Below, one piece after another: positions 40,909-60,400 of a DNA stretch of 64,000 nt; position 1 is the stretch's first letter; each line of letters starts with the position of its first letter. The notes under the pieces were generated by a model. It ran no database searches. It saw only the letters and a list, made by a program, of their open reading frames with translations, and was not told the origin of the DNA. Source of the DNA: Stichopus chloronotus. Lineage: Eukaryota > Echinodermata > Holothuroidea > Aspidochirotida > Stichopodidae. The DNA is taken from assembly GCA_021234535.1 (NCBI GenBank), contig CM037850.1:19047388-19111387 (forward strand). Reading direction: 5' to 3'. Position numbers and translations under genes: made by a program.

Positions 40909-43346
40909 AAATGACAAACTGTAGACCGACAATTGACGCAAGTTGCCATTTGGCCGAGTTACGAGATAGTGTCAGACAGTGAGAGGATATTACTAACTCT
41001 GCAAAAAACACCAACTTGCAGAAAACTGATACATTGACGGGATATCGTCTAGTCAAAACTTCAATTTTCTTAACGTGTCACGTTGCCATCCTGTTAACTC
41101 GTCAATTTGAAGGTAATTTACGTTTTGCCTCTTTGGTAACTCGACAATGCAATGTCTGCTGTCATGCAAATCCGATTAAGTGTGGCGACATCATCACCAT
41201 TAATAGTAGTTGTGCTACTTTGCATGGATACTTCCCTCTTCAGCCCGGATCATCTCAGTAATGGGCCTATTGATAAGTTGAAATGAACATACATGAGTAA
41301 ATGTAGCCAACAAATGTTCTTCTATTTGTTTTCTTTTCAGTTTATATGACTCTCCAATTTAACAGCAGCTCTCATATTTGTAGAAAAAAGAAGAATCACA
41401 AGAGTGTCTGTAGCTATTTGTTTTGTCAAGTGATTTTACTTTGAAGACATCTATCATATATGTCAATTTGGACCGGTTACGAAACAAAGGACAGCAAAAT
41501 GACCTTACTGCCTTCGTAAAAGATATGGAGAAGAAATTGTCTCTCAAGGAAGTGTGTAATGATAGCATCGGTCAAAGGGAAAATATGCAAAGGGAAAAAT
41601 GTTACCAACAAGTGCCATTTGTAACTAAATAGTTTACAACCCGAGGTCCAGTATCATCCGACGAATTCTTCAACACCACCTTACTGTGGCATATAACTTG
41701 AAGGATCATTCAGGGTTACATCTCCCAAGAGTCATCCTTGTGTAGATAACCTTAATCACCCCTCAGTAGACCTACTTTGTTCTTTAATCTTAGACGACGG
41801 AGTTGATATGAGAATTGTGGGGAACGTATCTAAGCGGAGCACCCACATCCATTGGAGAGGATTAGCAAAACTCTTAACTAGTACATAAAACTACAACTAC
41901 TACTAAAACTACAACTACATACAAATACCCCTGGATGGCGGTCAATTACCATTCCTAGGTTCAGCAAAGTAAGCAACCGATGCTGTTAGTATTTTCGTGA
42001 ATAAAGAAATCTTCCTTCATAAGCAGAAGACTTTTTAAAGTCAAATAAAATTTCTACATTTCCTGATAAAATCTGAAAAAAGGAACTACCTAGAAAGCTA
42101 GAATTCTGAAGCTTGAATACGGGCTACACCATCACCATTCCTTACATGAGGAGAGGTGCTGAAGTACTCACTTTTCCATTTTCCTTCACCTTTTCTTTCA
42201 TTATTTTCTCATTCTTAGTTTCCTATTTTTTTGTTCTTTTTATTGAACTCAGTTTGTATCCCTTGGCTCGTGCAGGGGTGGTGGTGGTCCAATCCTTCCC
42301 CCTTGTTACCCACTGTTTTAATATTTTTCTTTTAGATAAATTTCCACTCAATTAATAATATTTTTGCGATGAACAGCAAGCTATGGTTTTTCATTGATAT
42401 AAAAGCATTGCATTAGAAACATTAAAGTGTAAAATTAAAATACTTACCACATGTGAGTTCTGTTTGCAAATCGGATGAACTACAACGATGTGTGAATAAA
42501 ACCACAGGTAACCATTTATATTAACAGAAAAGCTGTTTACTAGTATGTGACATAATCCAAGTAAAAACCAGCAGTTATTTGTTCACAGTAGAAGGTCTTG
42601 CACGCGAAACTCTTACTAAAATGGCATTTCTTCTATTCAAAAGTTGACGTTTGGTGCAACAAGTAAACTGCACATCCAATTGTGTAGGTAAGTTTGGCTA
42701 TACCAGAGATAAACACTAGCGGCCACGGGTTGCAGTGATACATCATTCCGAATGTAGTTTTATCCTTGCCATCAAGAATCAACACCTAAGCGAACTTTAC
42801 ATGAAATTTATTCTTAGAGATTTATCTCATGCTCTTCAAGATCATCCACAGTATTTTGTTTGATAATATTTAAATGGTTAAATCAAATCGAGGATTTCAA
42901 AATATATTGAAAAGTAAAATCCATGCCTGATACATATACTTTGACTATACGATTATGCTTTAGATATATAATTTAAAAGCAAATCGATTGTGAAGTATGA
43001 AATGCTGATAATGCTTAAAGCTGGAATATGAATAAAAAATTTGTCAGTGAGAGTCAAATTCCGCAGTATATGCCATAGCCACTAGACAAAACAAAAATGT
43101 TAAAAGCCCCATTTTTGCATATATGAATATTCAGATCCATTCCGATTATTGTGTTAAATTTCAAGTAGCGATGATTGACTGCTATGAGTTCTTGGAGAGT
43201 TGGAATTTTGTAGGCCCAAAGCAAATGTCTAGACAATTTTCGTATTCAAATATCTGGAAGATGAGTGCATAGTTTGCATTCGGATTTAGTGACAGGTGAT
43301 CTTTTCCCCTAACTGAAATAGATGACCAGGCGATTAACAGAACAAT

Positions 43347-43720
43347 TCATATGCTAACTTTAAATACCAAACAACACAAATAGACATAACTAATGTAAGA
43401 ATGATGAATTAGCACATTTTGTGTATCAGATTTTATCACGTATTTTCGGTTTGGCCAAAGGGCTTTGGTATCATGTAGCCCTTTAAAACATCGCTTTTGC
43501 TCATCATGTAATCTGATCACTTGGAAATCTATGACGCGTTTATGAGCGGAGAACATGTCCAATGACATGATTTTTTTCTGCCCTTCGTGTTTGATATGCC
43601 TTCGAATGAACCTTTTTTTTTTTGATACACGTGCTTCTTTGCAAATGACATCCAATGATTTGCTTAGGTTTCTTCGTTGGGAGATCTTTCATTTCATCTG
43701 CATAAAAAAACATGAAAACA
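43347..43720 (-). other. Possible degenerate coding fragment
   Basis: A TTTTTTATGCAG acceptor precedes EMKDLPTKKPKQ; in the neighbouring frame, SLDVICKEARVSKKKRF and KGLHDTKALWPNRKYVIK follow. A basic, protein-like sequence split over two frames. It might be an old mobile-element relic. Not identified. Confidence 0.2.
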
Positions 43721-43988
43721 ATTACAAGTAAATAACAAGACAAACTAATAACTACATTCGCTAAACTTGAATTCTAATAATAATTACGACTGACCAATGA
43801 TCGTTCGTTAGCATATGGACTGATATAAGCCAGTAAAACCATTTTCATCTTCCCTTTCATCTAAAACTCGATTTCACGTACTGCCAGATTGGCTTCACGC
43901 CAAATCAACCATGGAGCAATACCCTGGATGCCGAATAACTGTGAATTAATTACACGCAGATGTTAGCAATGTGTTGTTATTTCATAAT

Positions 43989-44083
43989 GATATTCGTTGG
44001 TCCCTGCTGCGCGAAAATAGTTCACATTGAACCTGCCCAATACCAATCAAGATGTAATATTGAAGTTGCATGTTCATGATTAG
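43989..44083 (+). repeat. Direct repeat, copy 1
   Basis: TGATATTCGTTGGTCCCTGCTGC followed by CAATACCAATCAAGATGTAATATT; matches the copy about 386 bases downstream. Confidence 0.75.
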
Positions 44084-44375
44084 GTACACTCATACACAAA
44101 ACACGCACGCACGGTATACTTGACTGTCGTTGGTAGATTACAGTCCCAATATATAAGGGTAACGAAGTGACAGTAACGTATTTCGTACACGATGTGCAGC
44201 GAAAATGTCTTCTTTATTAATATGTGGCGGTAACAGCTGTTGGAATAAACAATAACCGAGTTCGCCGTTTGCTGCAGACGCGCTTCCGTATGTCGTGTGT
44301 ACACAGTGTTTGATATCTAAACGAGGAGAGGAAACTCCGTAAGTTATTTTGTCTGTGAGTCTTACTAAGTATATG

Positions 44376-44454
44376 ATATTCGTTGCCCCCTGCTGCACAT
44401 TGAATCTAATCAATACCAGTAAAGATGTAATATTCAAACTGCATGTATTCAAGT
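44376..44454 (+). repeat. Direct repeat, copy 2
   Basis: TGATATTCGTTGCCCCCTGCTGC followed by CAATACCAGTAAAGATGTAATATT; the (TA)n array starts directly after it. Confidence 0.75.
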
Positions 44455-44458
44455 TACT

Positions 44459-51364
<6,906 letters not shown>

Positions 51365-51488
51365 TACCTCAGTTATCATCTTCAACAGAGAATAGTGGCT
51401 CCGCGATCTCCTTAATTCGTCCACCGCTTGAAGATCGACCTGTCTTCCCCAATTCATCGTACTCCAACATTTCCTACCTCTTGTAAAA

Positions 51489-51836
51489 ATGGACGAGCCA
51501 GTTGCGCAAACCGTTGACGATCTTTTGGAAGAGAAGGGTAAGACCGTTCAAGAGTCAATCGATATTCTTCAACCGCTTATCAGGAACTTCTTCATCCGAG
51601 AAGGGTACACCTATCCCGACCCGGACGACGACGGCTACGTAGACAGCACTGTGTCGGATAAATACCTGCGGCTGCATTTCAACATGGTAGAATTGGCAAG
51701 ATACCACAATTTGACTAGTTTGTTATCGTGCATGATATCCATTGGCAAGGTGCACACCAAGTTTCAATCTTGGATGGAGATGATGGGAGGACAAGTTGGC
51801 AAAGAATGCGAAGAAGTTCTGGAAGTTTACGAAAGG
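51489..51836 (+). CDS. Orphan gene, coding exon A
   Basis: Open from the ATG to the donor, with strong codon bias; ends in EVLEVYER at GTAAAA, phase 0. Confidence 0.72.
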
Positions 51837-52442
51837 GTAAAAATAATGCATACAAAATAATTATGGAATGTTGAAAAAAATGCAATTCTTGACCGGTATG
51901 CACCCATTTAGGGTTAGTACTAATTCCCAAAAGATCCTGTGATAATGTGTGAATGCATTTGACGTTGGTGTGATGAAAATCGTACCGTCAATAAACTCAT
52001 CGTTAATTGTATGTTTCTTATTTTCCTTTTTTATATTTTCTTTTTTGCCCACGTTAGTATACCTTTTTCTTTCTTTTCCCTCCTTTACATGCAAAAGGAA
52101 TGCATCAACATTTACTCCTGCTGTTTGGATATTCCCTGCGAAAATCTCTTGGAAAATCGTTTAACTGACAGAGAGATCAACCAGATCAGACGAGCCTTGG
52201 GTAAAATCATTGATTCTTTCGAAAACCTGCAGCACTTGCGAACCAAATACGTCACGTTGGATTTCCATGACAACGAATCGGACGTGTCCACAGCAGATTA
52301 CCTGCGGGACCTGGACGTGGACTGGAAGGAGCTTGTGAAAGCGAGAGAACTATTACCTCGATATAAGATGCTGGAGAGTCAAAGCTTCTCTCTTTCATCT
52401 CAAATCAGTTCAAACCAACCGCCATTGCTAAGTTACACTTGA
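51489..52442 (+). CDS. Unrecognised two-exon gene, 230-aa mainly helical protein
   Basis: Exon A 51489-51836 (116 codons, GTAAAA donor, phase 0) joins exon B 52098-52442 (114 codons plus TGA; pyrimidine-rich acceptor ending AAAAG). The acceptor TTTTCAG at 51361 suggests the 5' UTR exon starts at 51365. The product is acidic and amphipathic: MDEPVAQTVDDLLEEKGKTV, then helices around FNMVELARYHNLTSLLSCMI and EECEEVLEVYER-like segments; exon B has LTDREINQIRRALGKIIDSF and DVDWKELVKARELLPRYKML. No signal peptide, no TM segment, no catalytic motif that I know, so probably a cytosolic helical-bundle or adaptor protein. This is inference from composition only. GC content and codon use stand out from the AT-rich flanks, supporting a real gene. 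I do not recognise the family. Confidence 0.7.
52098..52442 (+). CDS. Orphan gene, coding exon B
   Basis: Starts ECINIYSCCLDIPCENLLEN after a long T/C tract and ends in a Ser-rich SLSSQISSNQPPLLSYT before TGA. Confidence 0.7.
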   Translation, partial: ECINIYSCCLDIPCENLLENRLTDREINQIRRALGKIIDSFENLQHLRTKYVTLDFHDNESDVSTADYLRDLDVDWKELVKARELLPRYKMLESQSFSLSSQISSNQPPLLSYT

Positions 52443-52601
52443 GGCTTTTTCCTTTAAATTGTGGGCAGCTTGCAAACCTCGTCATGTTATTCCATTACTT
52501 TCTATAACGTCATGTTTGAAAAAAATGGTGAAATCGAGACATTTTGCCCAGTACCAGATCCAAAGCCGTTAACTTCTTTTTTATGTACCACCAACTCAAA
52601 T

Positions 52602-52629
52602 CATGGAGCTATTACGTTGTAGCTCCATG
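52602..52629. repeat. Perfect 10-bp inverted repeat downstream of the orphan gene
   Basis: CATGGAGCTA, 8-base loop, TAGCTCCATG. It lies about 160 bases past the stop codon, so it would fall in the 3' UTR and could form a hairpin in the transcript. Confidence 0.7.
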
Positions 52630-55600
52630 TCCAAACCAACCGCCAATGCTGAACTTAGAGGTGTTAGGCAAAATCAGGGCAGCATGCTTCTATTAACCCC
52701 AGGTGAGAGGTAAACATCGTTCGTATTGCTGGGAATGTGTCCGGAGACAACATCGACTACACCTTGATGGCAAACTGATCGCTTTCTTCAAACTACGTAT
52801 TGTTGCTGCTCGACAATCTGTAAAGCCGATTGTATACGTGTTCAGTTACATTGGTCCTTGCTTGATATTTAAGTCTCAGTTTTGAGTAAAGGAAAGAGGA
52901 GGATAGGCATTCCCAGTGTTGTGGCCTTTAAAAGTCGCTTGCTTAAAGGCTGTACTACATCACCCTAAGCTATATTTTTACCTTCCGCAAAGCAAAATTC
53001 TCAACTGGTTCTAAATTACAGTACCCTTAGACTGACAGCAAATTCGAAAGATGCAGAGCAGCACGTATTACACAGCGTACACAGGGATCCATTGTTTTGA
53101 TTACACATGTGGAGGAATTTAAGACAGGCTGAGGGAGGGAACAGAGGTAGGTGGTTGGGAGAATTGAATCTGTCTGGAGTGATGATATTTTGTCTTTAAG
53201 TAATATAGTGACAATTATGTCAAAACGTAACTTTCATCAGTACTACTCGTGTAGTTTGAAAAAAGAAGGTGCATCATGTAAACTATTAACTTGGCAAATG
53301 AGAGCAATTAGTTTCCTCTTAGTTTCCCCTTACGTGTCTTCCTATGGCTTGTTTATGTTTTAATTTGTTGATTTAGACATGACCGTTCAATACGTGAGTT
53401 ATTAGTGAGGTTTTTGGTGTAAGTGTAGTTATTTTGGGCCTTGTGCAGTCGCGCATGTGTTACAATATGTAAACCAGTATGAATTTGGAGTAAACAGAAG
53501 TTTCAGGGTATGTTTAGCACTATATACTTTCTTAAATATTTTGAGTAGTTATTATATTTTTTATTAGCTGAAATAGTGTTATCCTATTTGTATACACAGG
53601 AATATGATTCTTACCTTTATCATTATTTTACCAGTGAACCTTTCTATGTGCAATTATTTGTTTACAGTTAATATTATCACAGCTAATGATAAATTTTGTA
53701 CCTTGAATGAAATGAGCATGAAATATATCACAATAGCCAAACTTTTGTCTGGATTCGTATAGTGCATGTGCTTAGATGCATGACCTATACTCGTTGGTAT
53801 GTATAGTATATGGTTAAATATTGGCGACATGTCTACAACTTATCCTTTCTCGTTGCAGGTTAGCTGATCTAAAAACAACATATCGAGATCACCCCTAAAA
53901 AAAATAAATAAAAAAAAAACTCAGTAAATTACATCGTCAAAAGACAAGGGAAAGAAAATATTTCACTGGGTAAAATGATAACGTCGAAGCAGACCTTCCG
54001 GAACTTGTGGTCGTAATCAGAGATATATTCCTCACCTGCTCACGATACGATACCTGTCCTACACCTGAGATATATAAATATAAGACAAAAGAAAAACAGT
54101 GTCAATTCAGTATCCGGTACTGACCAAGACAGGAGAGCTTTCCTGTCGAAATGACTAATTTTAATGACAATTATCTAAGCTTATCTTGTTTTGTTATGGA
54201 AGTTTAACGATCACGAACAGTGGTGAATCATTTGCTGAGTAAATAAAGGTAACTTTTATTCATTAGCACACAACGTTGTGATTCTAGTCCTTTACAAGTG
54301 GATACGTAGAGTGGGGATAGTTTGAAATGACAACAATCGTCTTCCTCATACGACATTCGTATTTCAGCTCCCCCCCCCCCCCCCCACACACACACACAAA
54401 GCAACTTCTTCCCGGTGCTTTAAATGATATTAAACAAAGTTTTGATGCGATACTTCTCAGTGATATGTCAGTGTATGTTCGTCTTTTGAACAAACCAGGA
54501 CTATTTCGTTACGTAAGACAAATTTGAAATTTAAGCATTCCGACTGAAACTTTGTGCACTCATTTTCATCTTAAGATCTATTATTAGGTGATATTTTACC
54601 AACCTTGGTTGGCAAATGGGATTTATAATTACAGGCCAAGATTCTGCATGACTGTTTCGATACAACACATCCATGCATGTTTTTGTCGACTTGCCTTGTG
54701 AGTTGCAACCATCACAAAATATCAGTTGCTTAATCATGGATCTACGTTCATGTTCATAATAAAATATGAAACATAATGTACCGATTATAGGTAAGAACTT
54801 TGCGTAACTTCAGTGGTGTTGTTGCAATAGAAGGTTCATGAAAGCATTTCCGTTATTCTCGTATATTTCAACTTATACACAAGGTATTGTTAATGTGGAT
54901 TATTGTATATCAAAACATGACGTTACCATTTGACTGTTTTATCCATAGTTGGATTTTAATGGCACGCGGTATCATTTTCAAGTGAAAACATTTAACTGGA
55001 ACCCAACTTAGTTGTGAAGAGAAACAGCTCTTTTGAATGAAACCAATCCAAAGCAAAAAGTGATGAAGAAATGCAGAAAATTTCATTATGATAGATTTTG
55101 AATTAAAGAGTAAGGTTACAACAAAGAAAACAATAGACTTATATTATTTGACGATAAATGGCACATCTGAATGATCACAGGAAGCAACGTTTGTGACTCA
55201 CATCATTTCCCACGATTGCTTTCAGATAAGATTACAATTTAACAATAAAAAGTCTTAAATAGTTTCACTTTGAGGGAAAAGGCAAAACACGAAGGACACT
55301 GTAAACTTTCGATTTCAATTTCGGAGACGGGGGGCATGAGAGGTAGAAACCTGACAAAAAGCTACGCTACTACATCCTGACCACTACAGGTATATTCTAC
55401 TGTTTACGACACATTTCACTGGAATTTTCATGAAACAGTTTCAATGTAAACTGAGTGCATTTCTGCAGGCTACGCACCGAGTTTCCCTGGAACAAACCAC
55501 TTTCGAAAGACTACGGTCTGACGTAAGTGCGTTAATTCTAGTGTTGAGTGGTACATAGCAAAACAAAAAAGATATATGGATCCACTTGCAGTCTTAAGAG

Positions 55601-57020
55601 TCATGAATGATGGTTTGCATTTTATGTACTCAATGCTTTCGTGGCAACTATACCAACGATTTTTTAGCACCACTAGATATGCCACGCATAGTGTATGCAG
55701 CTCTCCTTTAAACAGAGAGGCAATGGAACTAAAGCCCTGAAGAAACGAGAGACTCATTTGTTACAAAATGATCAAACTTGAAGTACCGCAATTTATTTTG
55801 AACATATCTAGGTCACGTAAGTCAATATTTGCTGAGCAAATGATTTTAAGAATTCTCAGTTTATAATTTTGCAAGGCATTTACAGTTTCGCCGGCCGCTC
55901 CTGCAATTTTGAACAAAAAAACCACCAGCAACCTTAGCCTTCACCTTCACCTTCCCCCAAACCCCCACCCTCCCCCCAGAAAAGTATGAAGAACTGGAAT
56001 ACGTATCACCTTAGCTAATATCAAAGTAAAATCCATTCACCTTCCACATTGTCTTTCACCGATGACCTGAGCTGTACATTTGGACTCCAATCGCAATGCA
56101 CTCGAGGCTAATGGAAGACATCGGTTTATCTTTTGTTAAAATGTCTTAATGTGATAAGATTAGAATTTGCTGTCGATATACTCTTTGCCAAACTTTTGCC
56201 AGTTTCCCAGAGCTGTAAAATGTAAGCTTCCGATCATTGTTTCAAAGCGTCCAGAAAATTTCCTGAAGGGAAATTTGACACAGTTCATGCAGGATGTACT
56301 GTGCTGGTTGCCCTACGTTTATATAAAAAAAATATAGAATGGGTTTTGTTTTGTTTTGGAAACACACCATGTGGTATGGACACCACGACCGAATTTAAAC
56401 AGAGTATATCTATCTATTAATAGTTATTTTTAGAGAATGACTAAGAAGACCGAACCGTTGGCAATACAGGAATTGTATTATCGACATGGATATCCTTTCA
56501 AAATACCCAAAGCATCACTCCATGCTGTGATACGGTAGGATAGTGTCCGATTCAATTCGAAAAACTTGCGATGTAGTGATAAAAGCACTTCTCAACTTTT
56601 GAACTAATTAAGGTTTGAAAAAAAGAAGGCATTCTCCCATTTTTGATAAATTTTCTGAGCAGATAGCTCACAGTCCGTAGGTTTGTACCACTACACGTAT
56701 AGCTATATAACCACGGTAAAGAATTTTGATTTCAATGTATTTACTCTTCCAGTGCAAGCAGCTGTGATTAGCAAGACAGTAAGAGCCAGTATATGCAGCA
56801 GGAAATAAGCAGCAGGAATAATTTAAACGATAAAAGGAACTGGCAGTTGAAGTAACAGGAACATTGTTGACATAAAGGAGTTATCACTGTGATGTGCAAG
56901 ACCACCTTTAATGTTACTTGAGCTTGGAAACCTCATCAATAGTTGCATTAATTAAACTTAGTATTTTATAATAATTTTCAGCTACTTAATTCTGTCAAGT
57001 TGAATTTTTATTATCTCCCA
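52630..57020. other. 3' region of orphan gene and intergenic stretch
   Basis: Contains AATAAA motifs (53903, 54242), poly-C/CA at 54369-54398 and a C-rich tract near 55950. No coding exon could be supported. A 20-base near-repeat of the coding end (CAAACCAACCGCCA) recurs at 52632. Confidence 0.5.
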
Positions 57021-57087
57021 GAGAACTTACAACGGTCAAAGATTTATTTAATTGCCCAAAAAAAGAGAAGAGAAACCTAATTACAAA

Positions 57088-57498
57088 ATGGTGAACCACT
57101 TAACTCAAGTTTTTTTACTGATGGCGATTTCATTTTGGATTACCAATACCAACGCAGTTTGTAATGAGTCATTGCACACTGACGTCGAGGCGGTCTTTGG
57201 TGAACAACTGACGTTGAATTGCAATGCCCCTCCTAATTGTTCCGAGATATTCTGGACCGCTACGAGAGAGAATGTCATCTTGGATAAGAATGTAGGTCCA
57301 TGCAATACAGAGATTGGTATTTGCTACAATGGAACCGATGGAGACGACAATTTATACATCTCTAGAGTTTCTGAGGATACAATTGGTTATGCTAAATGCA
57401 GATGTTCCGGATCGATGGGAAGATATAAGTTAACGGCATGCTTCAACGTGATTGGGATTTGCCGTGCTGAAGTAGAAGTTGGAAATAACCCTTCCTTG
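57088..57498 (+). CDS. Ig-like receptor, exon with signal peptide and domain 1
   Basis: 137 codons, phase 0 exit at GTAAGA. An acceptor CTCCCAG at 57020 suggests the exon starts at 57021 with a short 5' UTR and that an upstream non-coding exon exists. Two N-glycosylation sites, NCS and NGT. Confidence 0.78.
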
Positions 57499-60400
57499 GT
57501 AAGAAGCGTATCGCACACTTTTTCCGAAGGCAGTCTTGGAAATGCAGCCCATACCCTTTTTTTTTTTTTGCTAAGCAAAAATTAATTACGGATTTCTTCT
57601 TCCCCGTTTTGAAAGGCATGTGGGGCGATGTAATTGTGTGTGTGACAGGAGAATGGCGGTTGCCTGTGTCAATTAATTACCTGTTGTGAATGTTCACGGG
57701 TGATGAAGTTATGTCGATTTTTCAAGGTATTATATTAAGCAAGGATCTCGCGAAGACAAATTTGCACATTTATTTTGGCAACTACTGGGTTTCTGAATGC
57801 AATAAATAATAAAATAATAAAAACTAAAAATACTATATCTCCGTGAAGACAGGAACACGAAAGTTACACCAGAGAGTTTCACGATATTAGCACTACCTTC
57901 TTACTAACTCGTTAATAATGTCGTGTAACAACTATAACCAAAACGAGTGGACATTTGGCAAAGGGGGAAGTCTACAAAACGGGCCTTCTACATCATCTGA
58001 ATGTTTTACAAAAAAAAAAAAATAACTTTGTTGTCAGTGGTAGGTTGATTATTCACCAAATCGTAGCAGAACATTTTTAGCTGGCGATGCTTTCGTGCTA
58101 ACTTAGGCGACTTGTTTGCTTGTTTTTTTAAACTAATATTTGGCGAATTTCCTAAGTTTCGGTGTCGCAAACCATAAGCAAGTGTTTTTTTTTTCTTCGT
58201 GAGATACTAGCTTCATACTCATGACACTTGCAAACAAATTTCATAAAGCGTTTAACAAGTCTACCAGGAATTGACATTTTATTTTTGTCAGTTATTTATT
58301 TATGAAGAGAAATAGGATGTGAGATAAAATCCTGAAGGTTGGTTTGATACTTGTTTCACTTGGACCCTTCTTAAGGACGTGGGAAGTACAAATCGAATTA
58401 AAAGGTCTGTGTTCTGATATTGGCGAGACTATTCTTACTTTTTTTTGATGACTAAGTATTTCGCTTTACTTTTAACATTTGTGTGTATGTGATATGAGAC
58501 GGGGGGGGGGGGGGGTTGATATATATATATAGTTCAGATCCTCACTATAACCATCTTAACATTTAGTTGAAATATTTGCGAATAAAACACAACTGAATTG
58601 TTGGCAGAATGAAGGTCCAAAAGAACTTTACAAAAACCGGGAAGATTTCTATGAAGTTTCGATATACGTTTTATAAATGTCCCTTTCCGGATGTCAGACA
58701 TGTCAGAAAATTCCCTTTTCCCTTTGGAGCAGGATTAAAAGTAAAAATAATATAAATATGCACTCGGGAGGTAACAGGTTCCGGGAAGTAAGGGGGTGAG
58801 GATAAAATGAGCTAGAGAAAGAGGTGGTACTACGTGGGGAAAGTGGGGAGAAGAACGTGAACAAGTTTAAAGTCTTTCGTGAAGAAAATTGGGGACCAGA
58901 CGCCATTTCCTTCGTGGCAGCGCTTTCTAATAAATTACAGTGAACAATTCGAATTTACAACTCTGATGAAAATGGCCGAGTTCCTGCAGTTCAAATGCAA
59001 ATGTACTCGTACAAACGTGCATTCTGGTGTAATTTTAGAGAACGATTGAAGGTCGGTAACTGGATGAGATATGTTTTTTTTCTCAGAGTTACTACTCCAG
59101 TGGCGCTATGAATGATACAGTTGCTTATCTTGTCCTGGACGAGGAGGAAACCGTTACAGTTAGATGCCAAGAAAGCGCAATGATCTCAAACAACTGTTCG
59201 GATCCAAATGAAATAAGTAAGTCTTAGAAGTAGTCTTTAGAAAATAACTTTACTACAATTAAATTTCTCGAGAAAAGATTGAACTGAGGGGGTAGGAATG
59301 CTGTTTAAACTATTAAAAGTACGAATTTTCCATCTACAAGTCCTCTGAATGTTTTGAATAATTTGGGGCATAAAACACACTTCTTGAGAGGTCGGATAGT
59401 GTATCATAACCAAAAGTACCAAACAACATTTTCTTTGAGCAACCAAAGACCCCCTCACATCTATGTGATATAGGGCACTAAATTTTATGGCCTCTGAGTA
59501 AACAACGAGTGAAATGCTATAACACAGAATTTGTGTAATAACTTCCTGAATGAATTTACTCAGCCTATAAATGACGCATCAATGACACTTCCACAGCATT
59601 ATCATGACCATGATCAAAATCATGATCATTATCATGATCACAGTCATCGTCGTTGTCGTCGTCATCATTATCGTCGTCATCATCATCTTCATCTTCATCA
59701 TCATCTTCATCATCATCATCTTCATCATCATCTTCTTCATCTTTATCACAAACATCACGTTATCATCTTCACCACCACTTTAGCATTATTACATCACCAT
59801 TACCTTCACAAATATCATCATCATCATCATAACCATCATCCTCCTCACCGTTATCAGCCATCATCACTATCATCAAATAATAACCATCATCATCACAACT
59901 CATCACCATCGTATTTACTGTCATATGTCATCACCACCATCACCATCAATCATCATCTTTCATCATCATTATCATCATCACATCATCACTATCATAGTCG
60001 CCATCACCACCATCATCGTCGTCGTCATCATTCGTTTCAATTGAACACAATATCTTCTCTTTTTGTAGATCCAGGGAAATCCTCTCCACTTCATACTATA
60101 CATCCTCGTCATCCCTGTGCGGTTATCTGTACTGTAGCAGACCATTGTCAGATCACACTGGTCATCCACGTCAACGAAACCACCACCCGAACCGCTCCCA
60201 CGACATCGATAACTGTATCATCAACAGAAATTATTGCCTCACATTCGTCGCTATCATCAACAGATGTAAGTGCATCCTTTAAAGCAACAAATCCAGCAAC
60301 AACGAAATCTGAAGTAATAGACGTCAAGCCGAAAATACCGAAATCTGTTAGGCCGACATTTTCAACAAGAACTTCCATGTCAGATCTCCTACCCACGACG

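Larger units (their letters stand above)
39411..44458. other. Intergenic stretch upstream of CLCA, no confident gene
   Basis: Contains an inverted repeat (40885-40908), a degenerate coding-like piece (43347-43720) and a direct-repeat pair (43989 and 44376). Otherwise nothing supportable. Confidence 0.55.

Noticed and set aside
59531..60068. His-rich N-terminal half of a 470-codon ORF
   Set aside because: It is the intronic (CAT)n tract; splice acceptor and phase place the real exon start at 60069.
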